Positions 7,149 to 15,332 of a stretch of 25,629 bases of DNA are shown here, piece by piece. Below the pieces are notes generated by a model. The model was not told the origin of the DNA. It searched no databases and saw only the letters and a list, made by a program, of their open reading frames with translations. The position numbers and the translations under genes are program-made. This DNA comes from Bacteroidota bacterium (GTDB lineage Bacteria > Bacteroidota > Ignavibacteria > UBA10030 > BY39): NCBI GenBank assembly GCA_018830765.1, contig JAHJRJ010000175.1, positions 1 to 25,629 of the forward strand, written 5' to 3'. Position 1 is the first letter of the stretch; each line of letters starts with the position of its first letter.

Positions 7149-7904
7149 TTACCAGCTTTTTCGCTTCCTCACCACCTCATACATAACAAGCGCGGCGGCG
7201 ACAGAGGCGTTCATCGACTCAGTTTTACCGAACATAGGAATTTTTACCAAGAAATCACATTTTTCTTTCACAAGTCGGCGGATACCTGAACCCTCGCTGC
7301 CAATGACAATTGCAATCGGAGATTCGTAATCTATTTCTGTATAATTCTTTTCGGCTTCAGCAATCGTTCCGACGACCCAGATGCCTAAAGTTTTTAACTC
7401 GTCAATCGTGTTTGCTATGTTAGTTACTTTAGCGACAGGCATGAATTCGATTGCACCCGAGGACGATTTTGCTACTGCAGTAGTGATTGAAGCAGAATGA
7501 TGTTTCGAAATAATCACCCCGTGAACACCAGCACATTCAGCAGTTCGGATGATGGCTCCTAAATTATGCGGGTCTTCAATCTCATCTAAAATTGCTATAA
7601 AGGGTGACTCATTTTTAGATGTTGCGACGTTCAGGATATCTTGGATGCCAACGTAAGTTTTCGATTCAACAAGAGCTGCAACTCCTTGCGTAGTTGTATC
7701 GCTGACAATCTCCCGGAATTTGTGCCTGTCTATTTCTACGCAAAGTATTCCTTTCTGCCTTGCGAGCGTTCTGATTTTTTGGATTTGAGCTCCTTGAACT
7801 CCCCGCAATATATATATCTTTTCGATTGCTGTTTCAGATTGCAGTGCGGCTATAACAGGATTTCTCCCGGCAATAATTTCGTTTGATGTTTTTCGATCGG
7901 TCAT
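7149..7904 (-). CDS. rlmB: 23S rRNA (guanosine-2'-O-)-methyltransferase RlmB, SpoU family
   Basis: 251 aa from ATG at 7904, which overlaps the lgt stop as ATGA; a longer upstream frame exists but lies within lgt and lacks family similarity. N-terminal substrate-binding domain begins IIAGRNPVIAAL, typical of TrmH group 3/RlmB. The SPOUT catalytic domain has motif 1 LDEIEDPHNLGAIIRTAECAGV, motif 2 VIGSEGSGIRRLVKEKCD and motif 3 SMNASVAAALVMYEVVR. These bind SAM through a trefoil knot and carry the catalytic Arg/Asn residues. Predicted to 2'-O-methylate a guanosine in the peptidyl-transferase region of 23S rRNA. Last gene of the eight-gene operon. The exact target position is inferred from the family; another SpoU 2'-O-methylase specificity cannot be excluded. 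Confidence 0.92.
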   Translation of the reverse strand: MTDRKTSNEIIAGRNPVIAALQSETAIEKIYILRGVQGAQIQKIRTLARQKGILCVEIDRHKFREIVSDTTTQGVAALVESKTYVGIQDILNVATSKNESPFIAILDEIEDPHNLGAIIRTAECAGVHGVIISKHHSASITTAVAKSSSGAIEFMPVAKVTNIANTIDELKTLGIWVVGTIAEAEKNYTEIDYESPIAIVIGSEGSGIRRLVKEKCDFLVKIPMFGKTESMNASVAAALVMYEVVRKRKSW

Positions 7905-8713
7905 ATTATTTTCCGTTTCAAGTAAGCCAGGCCGGTAAAACCGATTATCATCAAGACGATTGAAATAATTTGTGCTTCGGAAAGTCCATACAAAATTTTT
8001 GGATTGATACGTATAAACTCGACTAACAATCTTTCGGAACCTGAAAAGATTAAATATGTCATGAATAACTTTCCGTCGGCCGCGAATTTCTTCCGCAATT
8101 TCCATAAAATGAAAAATAAAAATGCGGCTGCGATCAGTTCATAAAGTGGAGTAGGATGGACGAGAATATTGTCGGGTACAACACCCTTTACGCCGTACTT
8201 CTCAACGATCTCGGGAAAGTCCTTGAATGCTACCGATGGTGGATATGTACCTTTCTCGTAAGACATTGCCCAAGGTAAGTTAGTAGGTACGCCGTAATCG
8301 CCGTCGCCCGAAAGATGACAGCCGATGCGTGCGATTCCGTATCCGATCATCAAACCCGGTGCTGCGGCATCTGTAATTTTAAATACCGGTACTTTTTTCT
8401 TTTTTAAATATATGATAATAACAGCTGTTGCAAGTATAAACCCGCCGTAAAAAGTTAAACCGCCTGCCGAAAAAATCATATCAACAGGTGCACGTAGAAA
8501 ATATTCCCAATTTTCTATAAGGTGAAATAATTTTGCTCCTACGATTCCGCATACGACGGCTAACAACGTAATTGTGCCCGAAAGGTTTGGGTCTAATTTT
8601 TTTCTTTTCAACTCTTTAGTTAACAAAAAACTTGCAGTAATAAAAGCTATACCGAGCATTAAGCCGTAGCTATAAACTGTGAGCGGTCCTATTTTAACTA
8701 GTTCTGGGTACAT
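7901..8713 (-). CDS. lgt: Prolipoprotein diacylglyceryl transferase
   Basis: 270 aa, inner-membrane enzyme that transfers diacylglycerol from phosphatidylglycerol to the lipobox cysteine of prolipoproteins. About seven hydrophobic segments are visible. Family landmarks are YSYGLMLGI near the N-terminus, GLTFYGG (85-91), the signature YGIARIGCHLSGDGDYG (125-141) and HPTPLYE before the last two helices. The signature carries CHLSGDGDYG where many bacteria have NFINGE; this variant also occurs in other lineages. It starts 6 nt after the 132-aa hypothetical gene and overlaps rlmB by 4 nt. The DUF1684 lipoprotein at 23167-24090 is a potential substrate in the same window. Confidence 0.95.
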   Translation of the reverse strand: MYPELVKIGPLTVYSYGLMLGIAFITASFLLTKELKRKKLDPNLSGTITLLAVVCGIVGAKLFHLIENWEYFLRAPVDMIFSAGGLTFYGGFILATAVIIIYLKKKKVPVFKITDAAAPGLMIGYGIARIGCHLSGDGDYGVPTNLPWAMSYEKGTYPPSVAFKDFPEIVEKYGVKGVVPDNILVHPTPLYELIAAAFLFFILWKLRKKFAADGKLFMTYLIFSGSERLLVEFIRINPKILYGLSEAQIISIVLMIIGFTGLAYLKRKII

Positions 8714-8719
8714 ATAAAT

Positions 8720-9118
8720 TTATTTTAAGATGAATAAATCAACAAACTTATTCTTTGGAGACTTGATGACGGATATTGTCCGCTTTCTAAACTCCAATTC
8801 AAATACGTTTTTTGATTTATCGATGTTTATTATTTCAATTTTGTACTTTCCCTTGAGTCTGAAATACTCTTTTTCAAAGACACCTGGACCACTACCGCCC
8901 ATAAGCATTTTAGGCGTAGTTAAACCGGTTATCTTTAACCTGAGAGTATCGTTCTGTTGTTTGTCGTCGACGGTTATTGCGTACTGAAAATTTGTAAATT
9001 CTTGAAAAGTTTCTAAACGTAAGTTAGTGTACCAAGTCTTATTAATCTGGTTATACTTTTGAGATAATATAAGACGATACTCATAGGGAAACGCTTCCGG
9101 TTGAACTTTGTTCTTCAT
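8720..9118 (-). CDS. Hypothetical protein between hisS and lgt
   Basis: 132 aa, not recognised. Its ATG at 9118 overlaps the hisS stop (TGATG), and 6 nt separate it from lgt, so it is almost certainly expressed and coupled to both. No signal peptide, membrane segment or cysteine. The sequence is rich in alternating polar/hydrophobic residues (RLKITGLTTPKMLMGG, YRLKGKYKIEIINID, NVFELEFRKRTISVIK), suggesting a small beta-rich cytosolic protein. A glycine-rich MGGSGPG lies in the middle. Function cannot be assigned; real-gene status rests on the operon position and clean overlap rather than on homology. Confidence 0.75.
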   Translation of the reverse strand: MKNKVQPEAFPYEYRLILSQKYNQINKTWYTNLRLETFQEFTNFQYAITVDDKQQNDTLRLKITGLTTPKMLMGGSGPGVFEKEYFRLKGKYKIEIINIDKSKNVFELEFRKRTISVIKSPKNKFVDLFILK

Positions 9119-10374
9119 CAGTTTCCGGTTAAGTAATTTGGAAGTTCGTCCAGCGAAATTTCTTGTTGAATACCGGTTCTCATCGCTTTCATCGATACTC
9201 TATTTGAATTAATTTCATTTTCACCGATTACGATCACGTAGTCGGCTTGCTGACGGTCGGCTTCCCGCATCTGCGCTTTCAGACTTCGATTCAGCAAATC
9301 GGTTTCGCACGAAATACCTTGATTGCGGAGTTTGAAAATTTCCTGAAAAACTCTGTTCCTCGATTTATCATCCATCGCTGCAATAAATAATTTCGGGTGT
9401 GGCGCGGTTACGTTCAACTTGTTGCGTTTCTTCAAAATCATAATCAATCGTTCCATTCCAGCAGCAAAACCAACAGAGGGCGTGGGTTTGCCGCCAAGCT
9501 CGGAAACTAATAAATCATATCTGCCTCCACCCGTAAGAGCGTCTTGCGAACCTAACTCGTTGCTAATAATTTCGTACGCTGTTTTGGTATAATAATCTAA
9601 ACCGCGAACGATTCTACCGTCAACTACGTAATCAACACCGGCTATCTGCAAAAGCGATTGCAGCTTTTCAAAATGAATTCTGCACTCGTCACAAAGATAA
9701 TCTTTAATCAAAGGTGCGCCTATCGTTAGTTGCTTATCGTTTTCGTCCTTCGAGTCTAAAACTCTCATCGGGTTTGTATCTATCTTTCGTTGGCTCTCTG
9801 TGCTGAGTTTGTTTGCTATTGCTGAAAGAAAAGATTTGAGAATGAATTTATATTCTTCTCTGCATTTTTGACAACCGACTGAATTAATTCTGACTTCAAA
9901 TTCGGTGATGCCAAATTTTTTATAGATAGCAGCAGATAATGAAATAATCTCGGCGTCAATTTCGGGGTTGGATCCGCCGATAGCTTCGGCGCCGAACTGA
10001 TGAAATTGGCGCAACCTGCCCGCTTGTGGTCTTTCCTGCCGGAATGCGGGACTTAGATAATAAACTTTTGTTAGCGGTTGCTTTTTGCCCAAATTGTGTT
10101 GAATATAAGAACGGATTACCGCCGCCGTCATCTCCGGTTTTAGCGTTAAGCTATCACCACTGCGGTCAATAAACGAGTACATTTCCTTCCCGACTATATC
10201 TGTTAATTCTCCGATGCTTCGTGCGAAGAGAGAAGTTTCTTCGAATACAGATGTTCGGATTTCTTTATAATTATAAGTTTCCATTACCGAACGTATGTGC
10301 TGTTCTACGGATTGCCATAAGTGGCTTTCGTCCGGCAGGATATCTTTTGTTCCTTTGATTGATTTGAATTTCAA
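9118..10374 (-). CDS. hisS: Histidyl-tRNA synthetase
   Basis: 418 aa, class II aminoacyl-tRNA synthetase that charges tRNA-His. N-terminal GTKDILPDESHLWQ is characteristic. Motif 2 and the HisRS signature appear as AFRQERPQAGRLRQFHQFGAEAIG, and the second histidine signature as GRIVRGLDYYTKTAYEI. Motif 3 is at GFAAGMERL, and the C-terminal anticodon-binding domain starts near PKLFIAAMDD. Length is normal for the bacterial enzyme. The start is TTG at 10374 with only a weak GGAA upstream; the next in-frame candidates would cut into the conserved GTKDILP. It begins 21 nt after the PtsN-like gene. Confidence 0.95.
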   Translation of the reverse strand: MKFKSIKGTKDILPDESHLWQSVEQHIRSVMETYNYKEIRTSVFEETSLFARSIGELTDIVGKEMYSFIDRSGDSLTLKPEMTAAVIRSYIQHNLGKKQPLTKVYYLSPAFRQERPQAGRLRQFHQFGAEAIGGSNPEIDAEIISLSAAIYKKFGITEFEVRINSVGCQKCREEYKFILKSFLSAIANKLSTESQRKIDTNPMRVLDSKDENDKQLTIGAPLIKDYLCDECRIHFEKLQSLLQIAGVDYVVDGRIVRGLDYYTKTAYEIISNELGSQDALTGGGRYDLLVSELGGKPTPSVGFAAGMERLIMILKKRNKLNVTAPHPKLFIAAMDDKSRNRVFQEIFKLRNQGISCETDLLNRSLKAQMREADRQQADYVIVIGENEINSNRVSMKAMRTGIQQEISLDELPNYLTGN

Positions 10375-10395
10375 TGTAATTCCGGTTTAAGTTTA

Positions 10396-10866
10396 TTAGA
10401 TATCAAGGTAGTTAGCTTCTTCCACTTTGAAGAACTCTATAACTTCCGATGGGGAAGAGCAGTTTATAAGTTTTTGTCTAAAATCGTCTTTATTCATTAA
10501 ACGTGAGATTCTGCTCAACAATTTTATATGAGGTCCGATCATGTTTTCTTTTCCGACAAGAAGAAATATTAGTCGAACCGGCTTTTCATCGAGTGATTGA
10601 TAATCAACCGGTTTTTCTGTAATTCCGAAAGCCGCCACGATATCGCTTATGGCGTCAGTTTTTCCGTGCGGTATTGCGAATCCGTTGCCTACGCCGGTTG
10701 ACATGATTTTTTCGCGTTCGAAAATTGCCGTTCGGACTTTTTCGATATCCAAAACTTTTTTCGAATTGATCAATAAGTCAATCATCGAATTAATGATGTC
10801 GTTTTTATTTTCCCCTTTTAAATCAATCTGTACAAGATTTTCGTTAAGTATGTCGCTTATTCTCAT
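10396..10866 (-). CDS. PTS EIIA (fructose/PtsN-type) regulatory protein
   Basis: 156 aa from the second of two adjacent ATGs. AGGAG at 10873-10877 is 6 nt from ATG 10866 but only 3 nt from ATG 10869, so the second is preferred. The fold matches PTS EIIA type 2: ISDILNENLVQIDLKG at the N-terminus, the active-site His in GNGFAIPHGKTD, and LVGKENMIGPHIKLLSRISRLM. The histidine would accept phosphate from HPr or NPr. No EIIB/EIIC transporter is nearby, so a PtsN-like regulatory role is more likely than sugar uptake. It directly follows the GDP-mannose-type fusion gene, with no gap before the first ATG. Confidence 0.88.
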   Translation of the reverse strand: MRISDILNENLVQIDLKGENKNDIINSMIDLLINSKKVLDIEKVRTAIFEREKIMSTGVGNGFAIPHGKTDAISDIVAAFGITEKPVDYQSLDEKPVRLIFLLVGKENMIGPHIKLLSRISRLMNKDDFRQKLINCSSPSEVIEFFKVEEANYLDI

Positions 10867-10869
10867 CAT

Positions 10870-13356
10870 TTACTCCTTATCGCGCCACTCAGTTATTTTT
10901 TTTGTAAATTCTTCAGCAAGCACTAAAGCGGCTACTTTGGTTTTTGCTTCTGCTTTAATATGAAAAATCGGTTTTTCTTTATCGGGCATCAAGTGCACGC
11001 AGATGTTGTCTGACTCGCTCCTCGTGAAATTGATTTTGATACCATCAATAAGTTCCCGATTCAAATCCTCGGTACCTTTCATTATGTAGCGCATGACTTT
11101 TCCTTTTGCGTCCCACATACAAGGGACTTCGCTGAATGCACAATGAAACTTAGTTACTTTTTCGTTCAGAGTTCCTAACAACTCTTCTTTCAGCGCTAGC
11201 AGCTCTAAAATTTTTACAAGCGAATACATTCCATCCGATGCAAAGAAAAAGTCGGTGAAAATAAAGCCGCCTTTCGTGCCGCCGACAAACGCTACCGATT
11301 TATCGCTTGCTGCTTCCATCATCGCGAGATGCGAGCTTTTAGTTTTAATAACTTCTATCGAATACTCTTGCGCTAACTCGTCTATCTCTGCTGGTGCAGT
11401 AACAGGAACCGCAAATCTTTTAGTATGAGGATTCACTTCGAAGAATAATTTTACGACAAGAGTAAGCAGGCGGTCGTGTTGTATTACATTTCCTTTTTCG
11501 TCAACCATAGTTATCCGCTCGGCTCCGGAATCAATCATGCATCCGAGGTCGTACTTCAATGATGTTACTATATGCGATAAATGCCTGAGCGATTCTTCGA
11601 CTTCTTTTGGCTCGCGTGTCAACTTTCGGGGGTCGAGGTGTGCGTTCAGTGCTATTGTCTGGCAGTTTAGCGAACCTAATATCGTCGGGAATATCGTAGA
11701 AGCTACACCGTTCGAATAATCCAGCACTAATTTAAACTTAGCTTTGCTTATCGCTTCCAAATTTAAAGTGGATAAAAATTTTTGCCGGTAAATTTCGGTT
11801 GTTCTCTCAATAAAGTTAATACTTCCGACCCTGTGAGGCGCAGACCGCAAAAAATCTTCGCCGAAAAATATGCGCTCAACCGATTTTGTTTTACCTATCG
11901 GCAAATCTTTCCCGTTCGAATTGAAAAATATTATGTCGGTCATCGTTTTGTTGTGAGGCGATTTTCTGACGTGCATACCGCCTGCCTCGTGACCTGTACT
12001 TAATTCGTGACGAACCAGCGGAATAGGCATCGTACGCATATCGTTGATATTGATCCCCGCCGACATTAATCCACATATCAGCGCGCGGTTCATCATTCGC
12101 GATACATTGTCAGAATCGCGGCTGGTTACGATTGTTTTGCCTTCTCCTAAAAATGTTCCGAATGCAGCTCCGAGTCTTGCGCCGAATTCAGAATTCATCT
12201 CGATATTAGATAAACCGGTAATTCTTGCGTCGGTGAATATTTCTTTCAGCCACCTATCTTCAAGAACCAAGCTGCGGTTCAAAATTGCGCCTTCTTCTAC
12301 AATCTTTTCGGGCCAGAGTTTAATGTTTGAAATCAACCTTGCCCGGTTACCGATTTTACATTTATCTCCTATAAAAACATTGTCTGAGATTGTTACTCGG
12401 TCGCCAACTTCACAACCGAATCCTAATACATCCGCCGATAAGTCGGTATCACTTCCGATTGTTGTGTTAGACCAGATAACGCTATTTCTTATTACCGACC
12501 CTGTGCCGATTTTACAATTATCGCCGATAACAGAGTTAAAAATTTTTACATTTTCTTCTATTAAACAATTTTTACCGATATAAATGTTTTCTTGTAGATT
12601 ATTCAAATTGTTATTTTGCATTCTTTCAATAGGTAGCTTTACCTTTTCGGAAAGGAAATCTAAGTGGGCTTCTTGATATTCATTTAAGTTGCCTATATCG
12701 CGCCAATATCCGTCTGTGATGTAACCGTAAAGTCCTAAGTCTTTTTCTAATAGGAGCGGGAATAAATCTTTGCTGAAATCGAATTCTTCACGATAAGGAA
12801 TGAGGTCGAATATTTCAGGTTCTAAAATGTAAATTCCGGTGTTAATAGTATCCGAAAAAACTTCGCCCCATACGGGTTTTTCCAAGAATCGAGTTATCTT
12901 TCCGTTGTCGTCTGTAATTACTATTCCGAATTGAAGAGGGTTTTTCGAATGAGTCAAAACAATCGTAGCTTTTGCTTCCTTTCGTTTATGAAATTCGATT
13001 GCGTGTGTTAGATTTATATCCGTTAAAACATCGCCGCTGATTATGATAACTTGTTCTTTTTGGATGCCTAAGGCAGTAATAGCATTTTTTACACTGCCGG
13101 CAGTTCCGTAGTCGGCGTCGGCTTTTACATAGCTCATATTCACGCCGAGTTGTTCACCGGAACCGAAGTAGTTCGAGATTGCCTCTGGGTGAAAAAATAA
13201 TGTAGCTATAATATCACTAAGGCCATGATTTTTCAGAAGTCCGATAATATGTTCCATTATCGGTTTGTTCATCATGGGCACCATCGGTTTCGGTAAGTTA
13301 GCAGTTAACGGCCTCAATCGAGTTCCGAATCCGCCTGCCATTATCACGGCTCTCAT
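10870..13356 (-). CDS. Fused mannose-1-phosphate guanylyltransferase / phosphomannomutase-like protein
   Basis: 828 aa in three parts. Residues 1 to about 235 are a nucleotidyltransferase with the pyrophosphorylase motif MAGGFGTRLRPLTANLPKPMVPM and GDVLTDINL. Residues about 250-370 are left-handed beta-helix hexapeptide repeats (IGKNCLIEENVKIFNSVIGD, VISDNVFIGDKCKIGNRARL). From about 380 there is a phosphohexomutase domain with GHEAGGMHVRKSPHN, where the Ser could be the phosphoserine, and later IDSGAERITMVDEKG, the metal-binding-loop region. This fusion is known in several phyla and should make GDP-mannose or a related nucleotide sugar for glycans. The mutase motifs are degenerate relative to free-standing PMM (no TASHNP), so mutase activity is uncertain. 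It lies in the operon between the NtrC-type activator and PtsN. Confidence 0.88.
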   Translation of the reverse strand: MRAVIMAGGFGTRLRPLTANLPKPMVPMMNKPIMEHIIGLLKNHGLSDIIATLFFHPEAISNYFGSGEQLGVNMSYVKADADYGTAGSVKNAITALGIQKEQVIIISGDVLTDINLTHAIEFHKRKEAKATIVLTHSKNPLQFGIVITDDNGKITRFLEKPVWGEVFSDTINTGIYILEPEIFDLIPYREEFDFSKDLFPLLLEKDLGLYGYITDGYWRDIGNLNEYQEAHLDFLSEKVKLPIERMQNNNLNNLQENIYIGKNCLIEENVKIFNSVIGDNCKIGTGSVIRNSVIWSNTTIGSDTDLSADVLGFGCEVGDRVTISDNVFIGDKCKIGNRARLISNIKLWPEKIVEEGAILNRSLVLEDRWLKEIFTDARITGLSNIEMNSEFGARLGAAFGTFLGEGKTIVTSRDSDNVSRMMNRALICGLMSAGININDMRTMPIPLVRHELSTGHEAGGMHVRKSPHNKTMTDIIFFNSNGKDLPIGKTKSVERIFFGEDFLRSAPHRVGSINFIERTTEIYRQKFLSTLNLEAISKAKFKLVLDYSNGVASTIFPTILGSLNCQTIALNAHLDPRKLTREPKEVEESLRHLSHIVTSLKYDLGCMIDSGAERITMVDEKGNVIQHDRLLTLVVKLFFEVNPHTKRFAVPVTAPAEIDELAQEYSIEVIKTKSSHLAMMEAASDKSVAFVGGTKGGFIFTDFFFASDGMYSLVKILELLALKEELLGTLNEKVTKFHCAFSEVPCMWDAKGKVMRYIMKGTEDLNRELIDGIKINFTRSESDNICVHLMPDKEKPIFHIKAEAKTKVAALVLAEEFTKKITEWRDKE

Positions 13357-13385
13357 TTCAGTTGCCTATCTTTGGAATGTTGCTT

Positions 13386-14774
13386 TTAATTCGTAACTTT
13401 TATTCCGTATCTCTTGATCTTCAAGTATAAAGCTTTCGGACTTATTTTTAGAATATTGGCGGTTTTAGTTCTATTACCCTTCATAGCTTTAAGCACATCT
13501 TTTATATGGTCTTTTTCAATATCTTCGATTGACTTCAAGACTGATTCTTCTCTATCAATATTCTTATCAGTTGTCGATTTATGTCCGTCCGGTTGTAGAT
13601 TAAATACTTTAGTGTTTAACCTTAAATCGTGTTGATAAATAATATTCTCGCTGGAAAGAATAACCGCTCCTTCGATTACATGCTCTAACTCTCTGACGTT
13701 ACCGGGCCAGTCGTGGCTCAATAATAATTCCATCGCATCCGGGCTGATAACTTTTGGTTCTTTCGCTTTAGCCTTCTTTTTAAGGAAAAAATCTACCAAT
13801 AACGGAATATCATCTTTTCGATCTCGTAGCAACGGCATTTTGAGAGTAAAAGCATTTAATCTGTAAAATAAATCTTCGCGGAACCTGCCTAACTGAGTTT
13901 CAGTTTGGAGGTTTTTATTTGTAGCAGAAACTACTCTGAGGTCGACGTGCAATTCATTTGTGCCGCCTACTCTCCGAAAATTTCCTGTTTCCAAAAAACG
14001 GAGTAGTTTCGGTTGAATTGTTAAGCTTATGTCGCCGACTTCGTCTAAAAAAAGCGTTCCACCGTTTGCCACTTCGACTAAACCTGCTTTTGTCGTATAA
14101 GCATTCGTGAAGGCGCCTTTTTCGTAGCCGAATAACTCGCTCTCTAATAAAGTGTCCGGAATAGAGGCACAGTTTACAGCCACAAACGGATTATTTTTAC
14201 GAGGGCTATTTTTATGTATCAGACTTGCAATTAACTCTTTGCCGGTTCCACTCGAACCTTCTATCAAGATAAATGAATCACTGTCGGCAACTTTTATAGC
14301 GTTATCGATAACCAGTTGGAAAGCGGGGGATGAACCGATTATTTCGGAACCGGTCATTTTTGAGAGTTCGGTTTCCATCAATTTATTTTTAATAAAAAGT
14401 CTTTTTCTCTCAAGCGCCCGTTCTAAAACATTGAGTAATTCGTCGATTTCGTACGGCTTTCCTACGAACTCGTAAGCACCGAGTTTAATAGTCTGTACTA
14501 CAGTTTTAACGTCGCTGAACCGGGAGAGTATTATGACTTGTGTGTTGGGGTAGTTTTCTTGCAGGAATTTTAATACTTCTATACCGCTGATGCGCGGCAT
14601 CTTTATATCCAATAAAATGGCATCGTAAATATTTTTTTGCAATAAATTTATTGCTTCGGCTCCGTCGAAGGCGAGGTCAATAATATACCTCTGGGTCTCC
14701 TCCAACTCCGACTTAAGCAACCGGATCAACTGAATCTCATCGTCGACGATTAGGATCTTATCTCGTTGAAGCAT
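13386..14774 (-). CDS. NtrC-family sigma-54-dependent response regulator
   Basis: 462 aa. REC domain with acidic pair DD (11-12), phospho-acceptor D56 in LLDIKMP, and K in VGKPYE. AAA+ domain with Walker A GSSGTGKE (173-180), sigma-54 contact loop GAFTNA (220-225, normally GAFTGA), GGTLFLDEVGDI as Walker B and FREDLFYRLNAF. C-terminal Fis-type helix-turn-helix IEKDHIKDVLKAMKGNRTKTANILKIS...KIKRYGI. It activates sigma-54 promoters when phosphorylated. No partner kinase is adjacent; a single-domain CheY-like gene lies 2 nt upstream. The Gly-to-Asn change in the loop could affect sigma-54 contact, although Asp at this position is familiar in working activators. Confidence 0.94.
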   Translation of the reverse strand: MLQRDKILIVDDEIQLIRLLKSELEETQRYIIDLAFDGAEAINLLQKNIYDAILLDIKMPRISGIEVLKFLQENYPNTQVIILSRFSDVKTVVQTIKLGAYEFVGKPYEIDELLNVLERALERKRLFIKNKLMETELSKMTGSEIIGSSPAFQLVIDNAIKVADSDSFILIEGSSGTGKELIASLIHKNSPRKNNPFVAVNCASIPDTLLESELFGYEKGAFTNAYTTKAGLVEVANGGTLFLDEVGDISLTIQPKLLRFLETGNFRRVGGTNELHVDLRVVSATNKNLQTETQLGRFREDLFYRLNAFTLKMPLLRDRKDDIPLLVDFFLKKKAKAKEPKVISPDAMELLLSHDWPGNVRELEHVIEGAVILSSENIIYQHDLRLNTKVFNLQPDGHKSTTDKNIDREESVLKSIEDIEKDHIKDVLKAMKGNRTKTANILKISPKALYLKIKRYGIKVTN

Positions 14775-14776
14775 TA

Positions 14777-15145
14777 TTATTCGCTTAGCACTCTTTCTAT
14801 CGTGGTGAGCAGGTCTACCAAATCGTAAGGTTTGCTAACGAAATCTTCTGCTCCTAATTTTTTTGATTCGATAGCATTTTTTAGGTCGGCAAATCCGGTA
14901 AGCATTATCACTTTTAAATTTTTATGATTTTCTTTGATGAATTTTAGGACCTCAAAACCGTCAACATTCGGCATTTTAATATCCAAGAGTACGAGGTCGA
15001 AAGTTTTCTCCTTGATAGTGTCTATCGCAATTTGCCCGTCGAGGGCTGTCTCTACATCATATCCTTCGCCTTTTAATTCTTGGCTTAATACAGTTCTAAG
15101 AGTATCTTCATCATCTACTACTAGAATTCGACTTTTGTCAGCCAT
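14777..15145 (-). CDS. Single-domain response regulator (CheY-like)
   Basis: 122 aa, a lone receiver domain: acidic DDE (11-13), D55 in LVLLDIKMPNVDGFEVL, T in VIMLTGFAD and K in FVSKPYDLVDLL. The close similarity of its receiver to that of the next gene (both have LLDIKMP...G(F/I)EVLKF and KPY) suggests duplication. It is the first gene of the eight-gene operon, with AGGAG 6 nt upstream of ATG and a sigma70-like promoter about 90 nt upstream. No output domain, so it may act by protein contact or as a phosphate relay to the NtrC-type regulator. Confidence 0.92.
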   Translation of the reverse strand: MADKSRILVVDDEDTLRTVLSQELKGEGYDVETALDGQIAIDTIKEKTFDLVLLDIKMPNVDGFEVLKFIKENHKNLKVIMLTGFADLKNAIESKKLGAEDFVSKPYDLVDLLTTIERVLSE

Positions 15146-15235
15146 AAATAACTCCTATAAGTTCGTTGTTTTTAAATATTTTTAATAATTGAATGTAATT
15201 GTACGACTTGCACGCCCGATAATATTTTCATTTTA

Positions 15236-15264
15236 AGTATAATAAATTGATTACATAAATGCAA
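15236..15264 (-). promoter_or_regulatory. Sigma70-type promoter for the CheY-ntrC-manC-ptsN-hisS-lgt-rlmB operon
   Basis: On the minus strand TTGCAT (15264-15259) and TATACT (15241-15236) are separated by 17 nt. This gives a leader of roughly 85 nt before ATG 15145, in which no riboswitch-like fold was recognised. Confidence 0.55.
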
Positions 15265-15280
15265 ACAAAACAACAAAATC

Positions 15281-15309
15281 TTGACTATTAAACGGACAAA
15301 TGTTATAAT
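15281..15309 (+). promoter_or_regulatory. Sigma70-type promoter for the REC-DHp gene
   Basis: TTGACT (15281-15286) and a perfect TATAAT (15304-15309) with 17-nt spacing. Transcription would begin near 15316, leaving a very short leader before ATG 15333. It lies back to back with the promoter of the minus-strand operon. Confidence 0.65.
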
Positions 15310-15332
15310 TAAGATGAGAAAATGGATAATCT

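Noticed and set aside
7905..8105. N-terminal extension of rlmB by 67 codons
   Set aside because: Overlaps the end of lgt, has no SpoU-family similarity, and the ATG at 7904 forms a standard ATGA overlap with lgt.
12044..12583. Plus-strand open frame of 179 codons
   Set aside because: Lies antisense to the hexapeptide-repeat part of the GDP-mannose fusion; the periodic codons of the real gene keep the opposite strand open.
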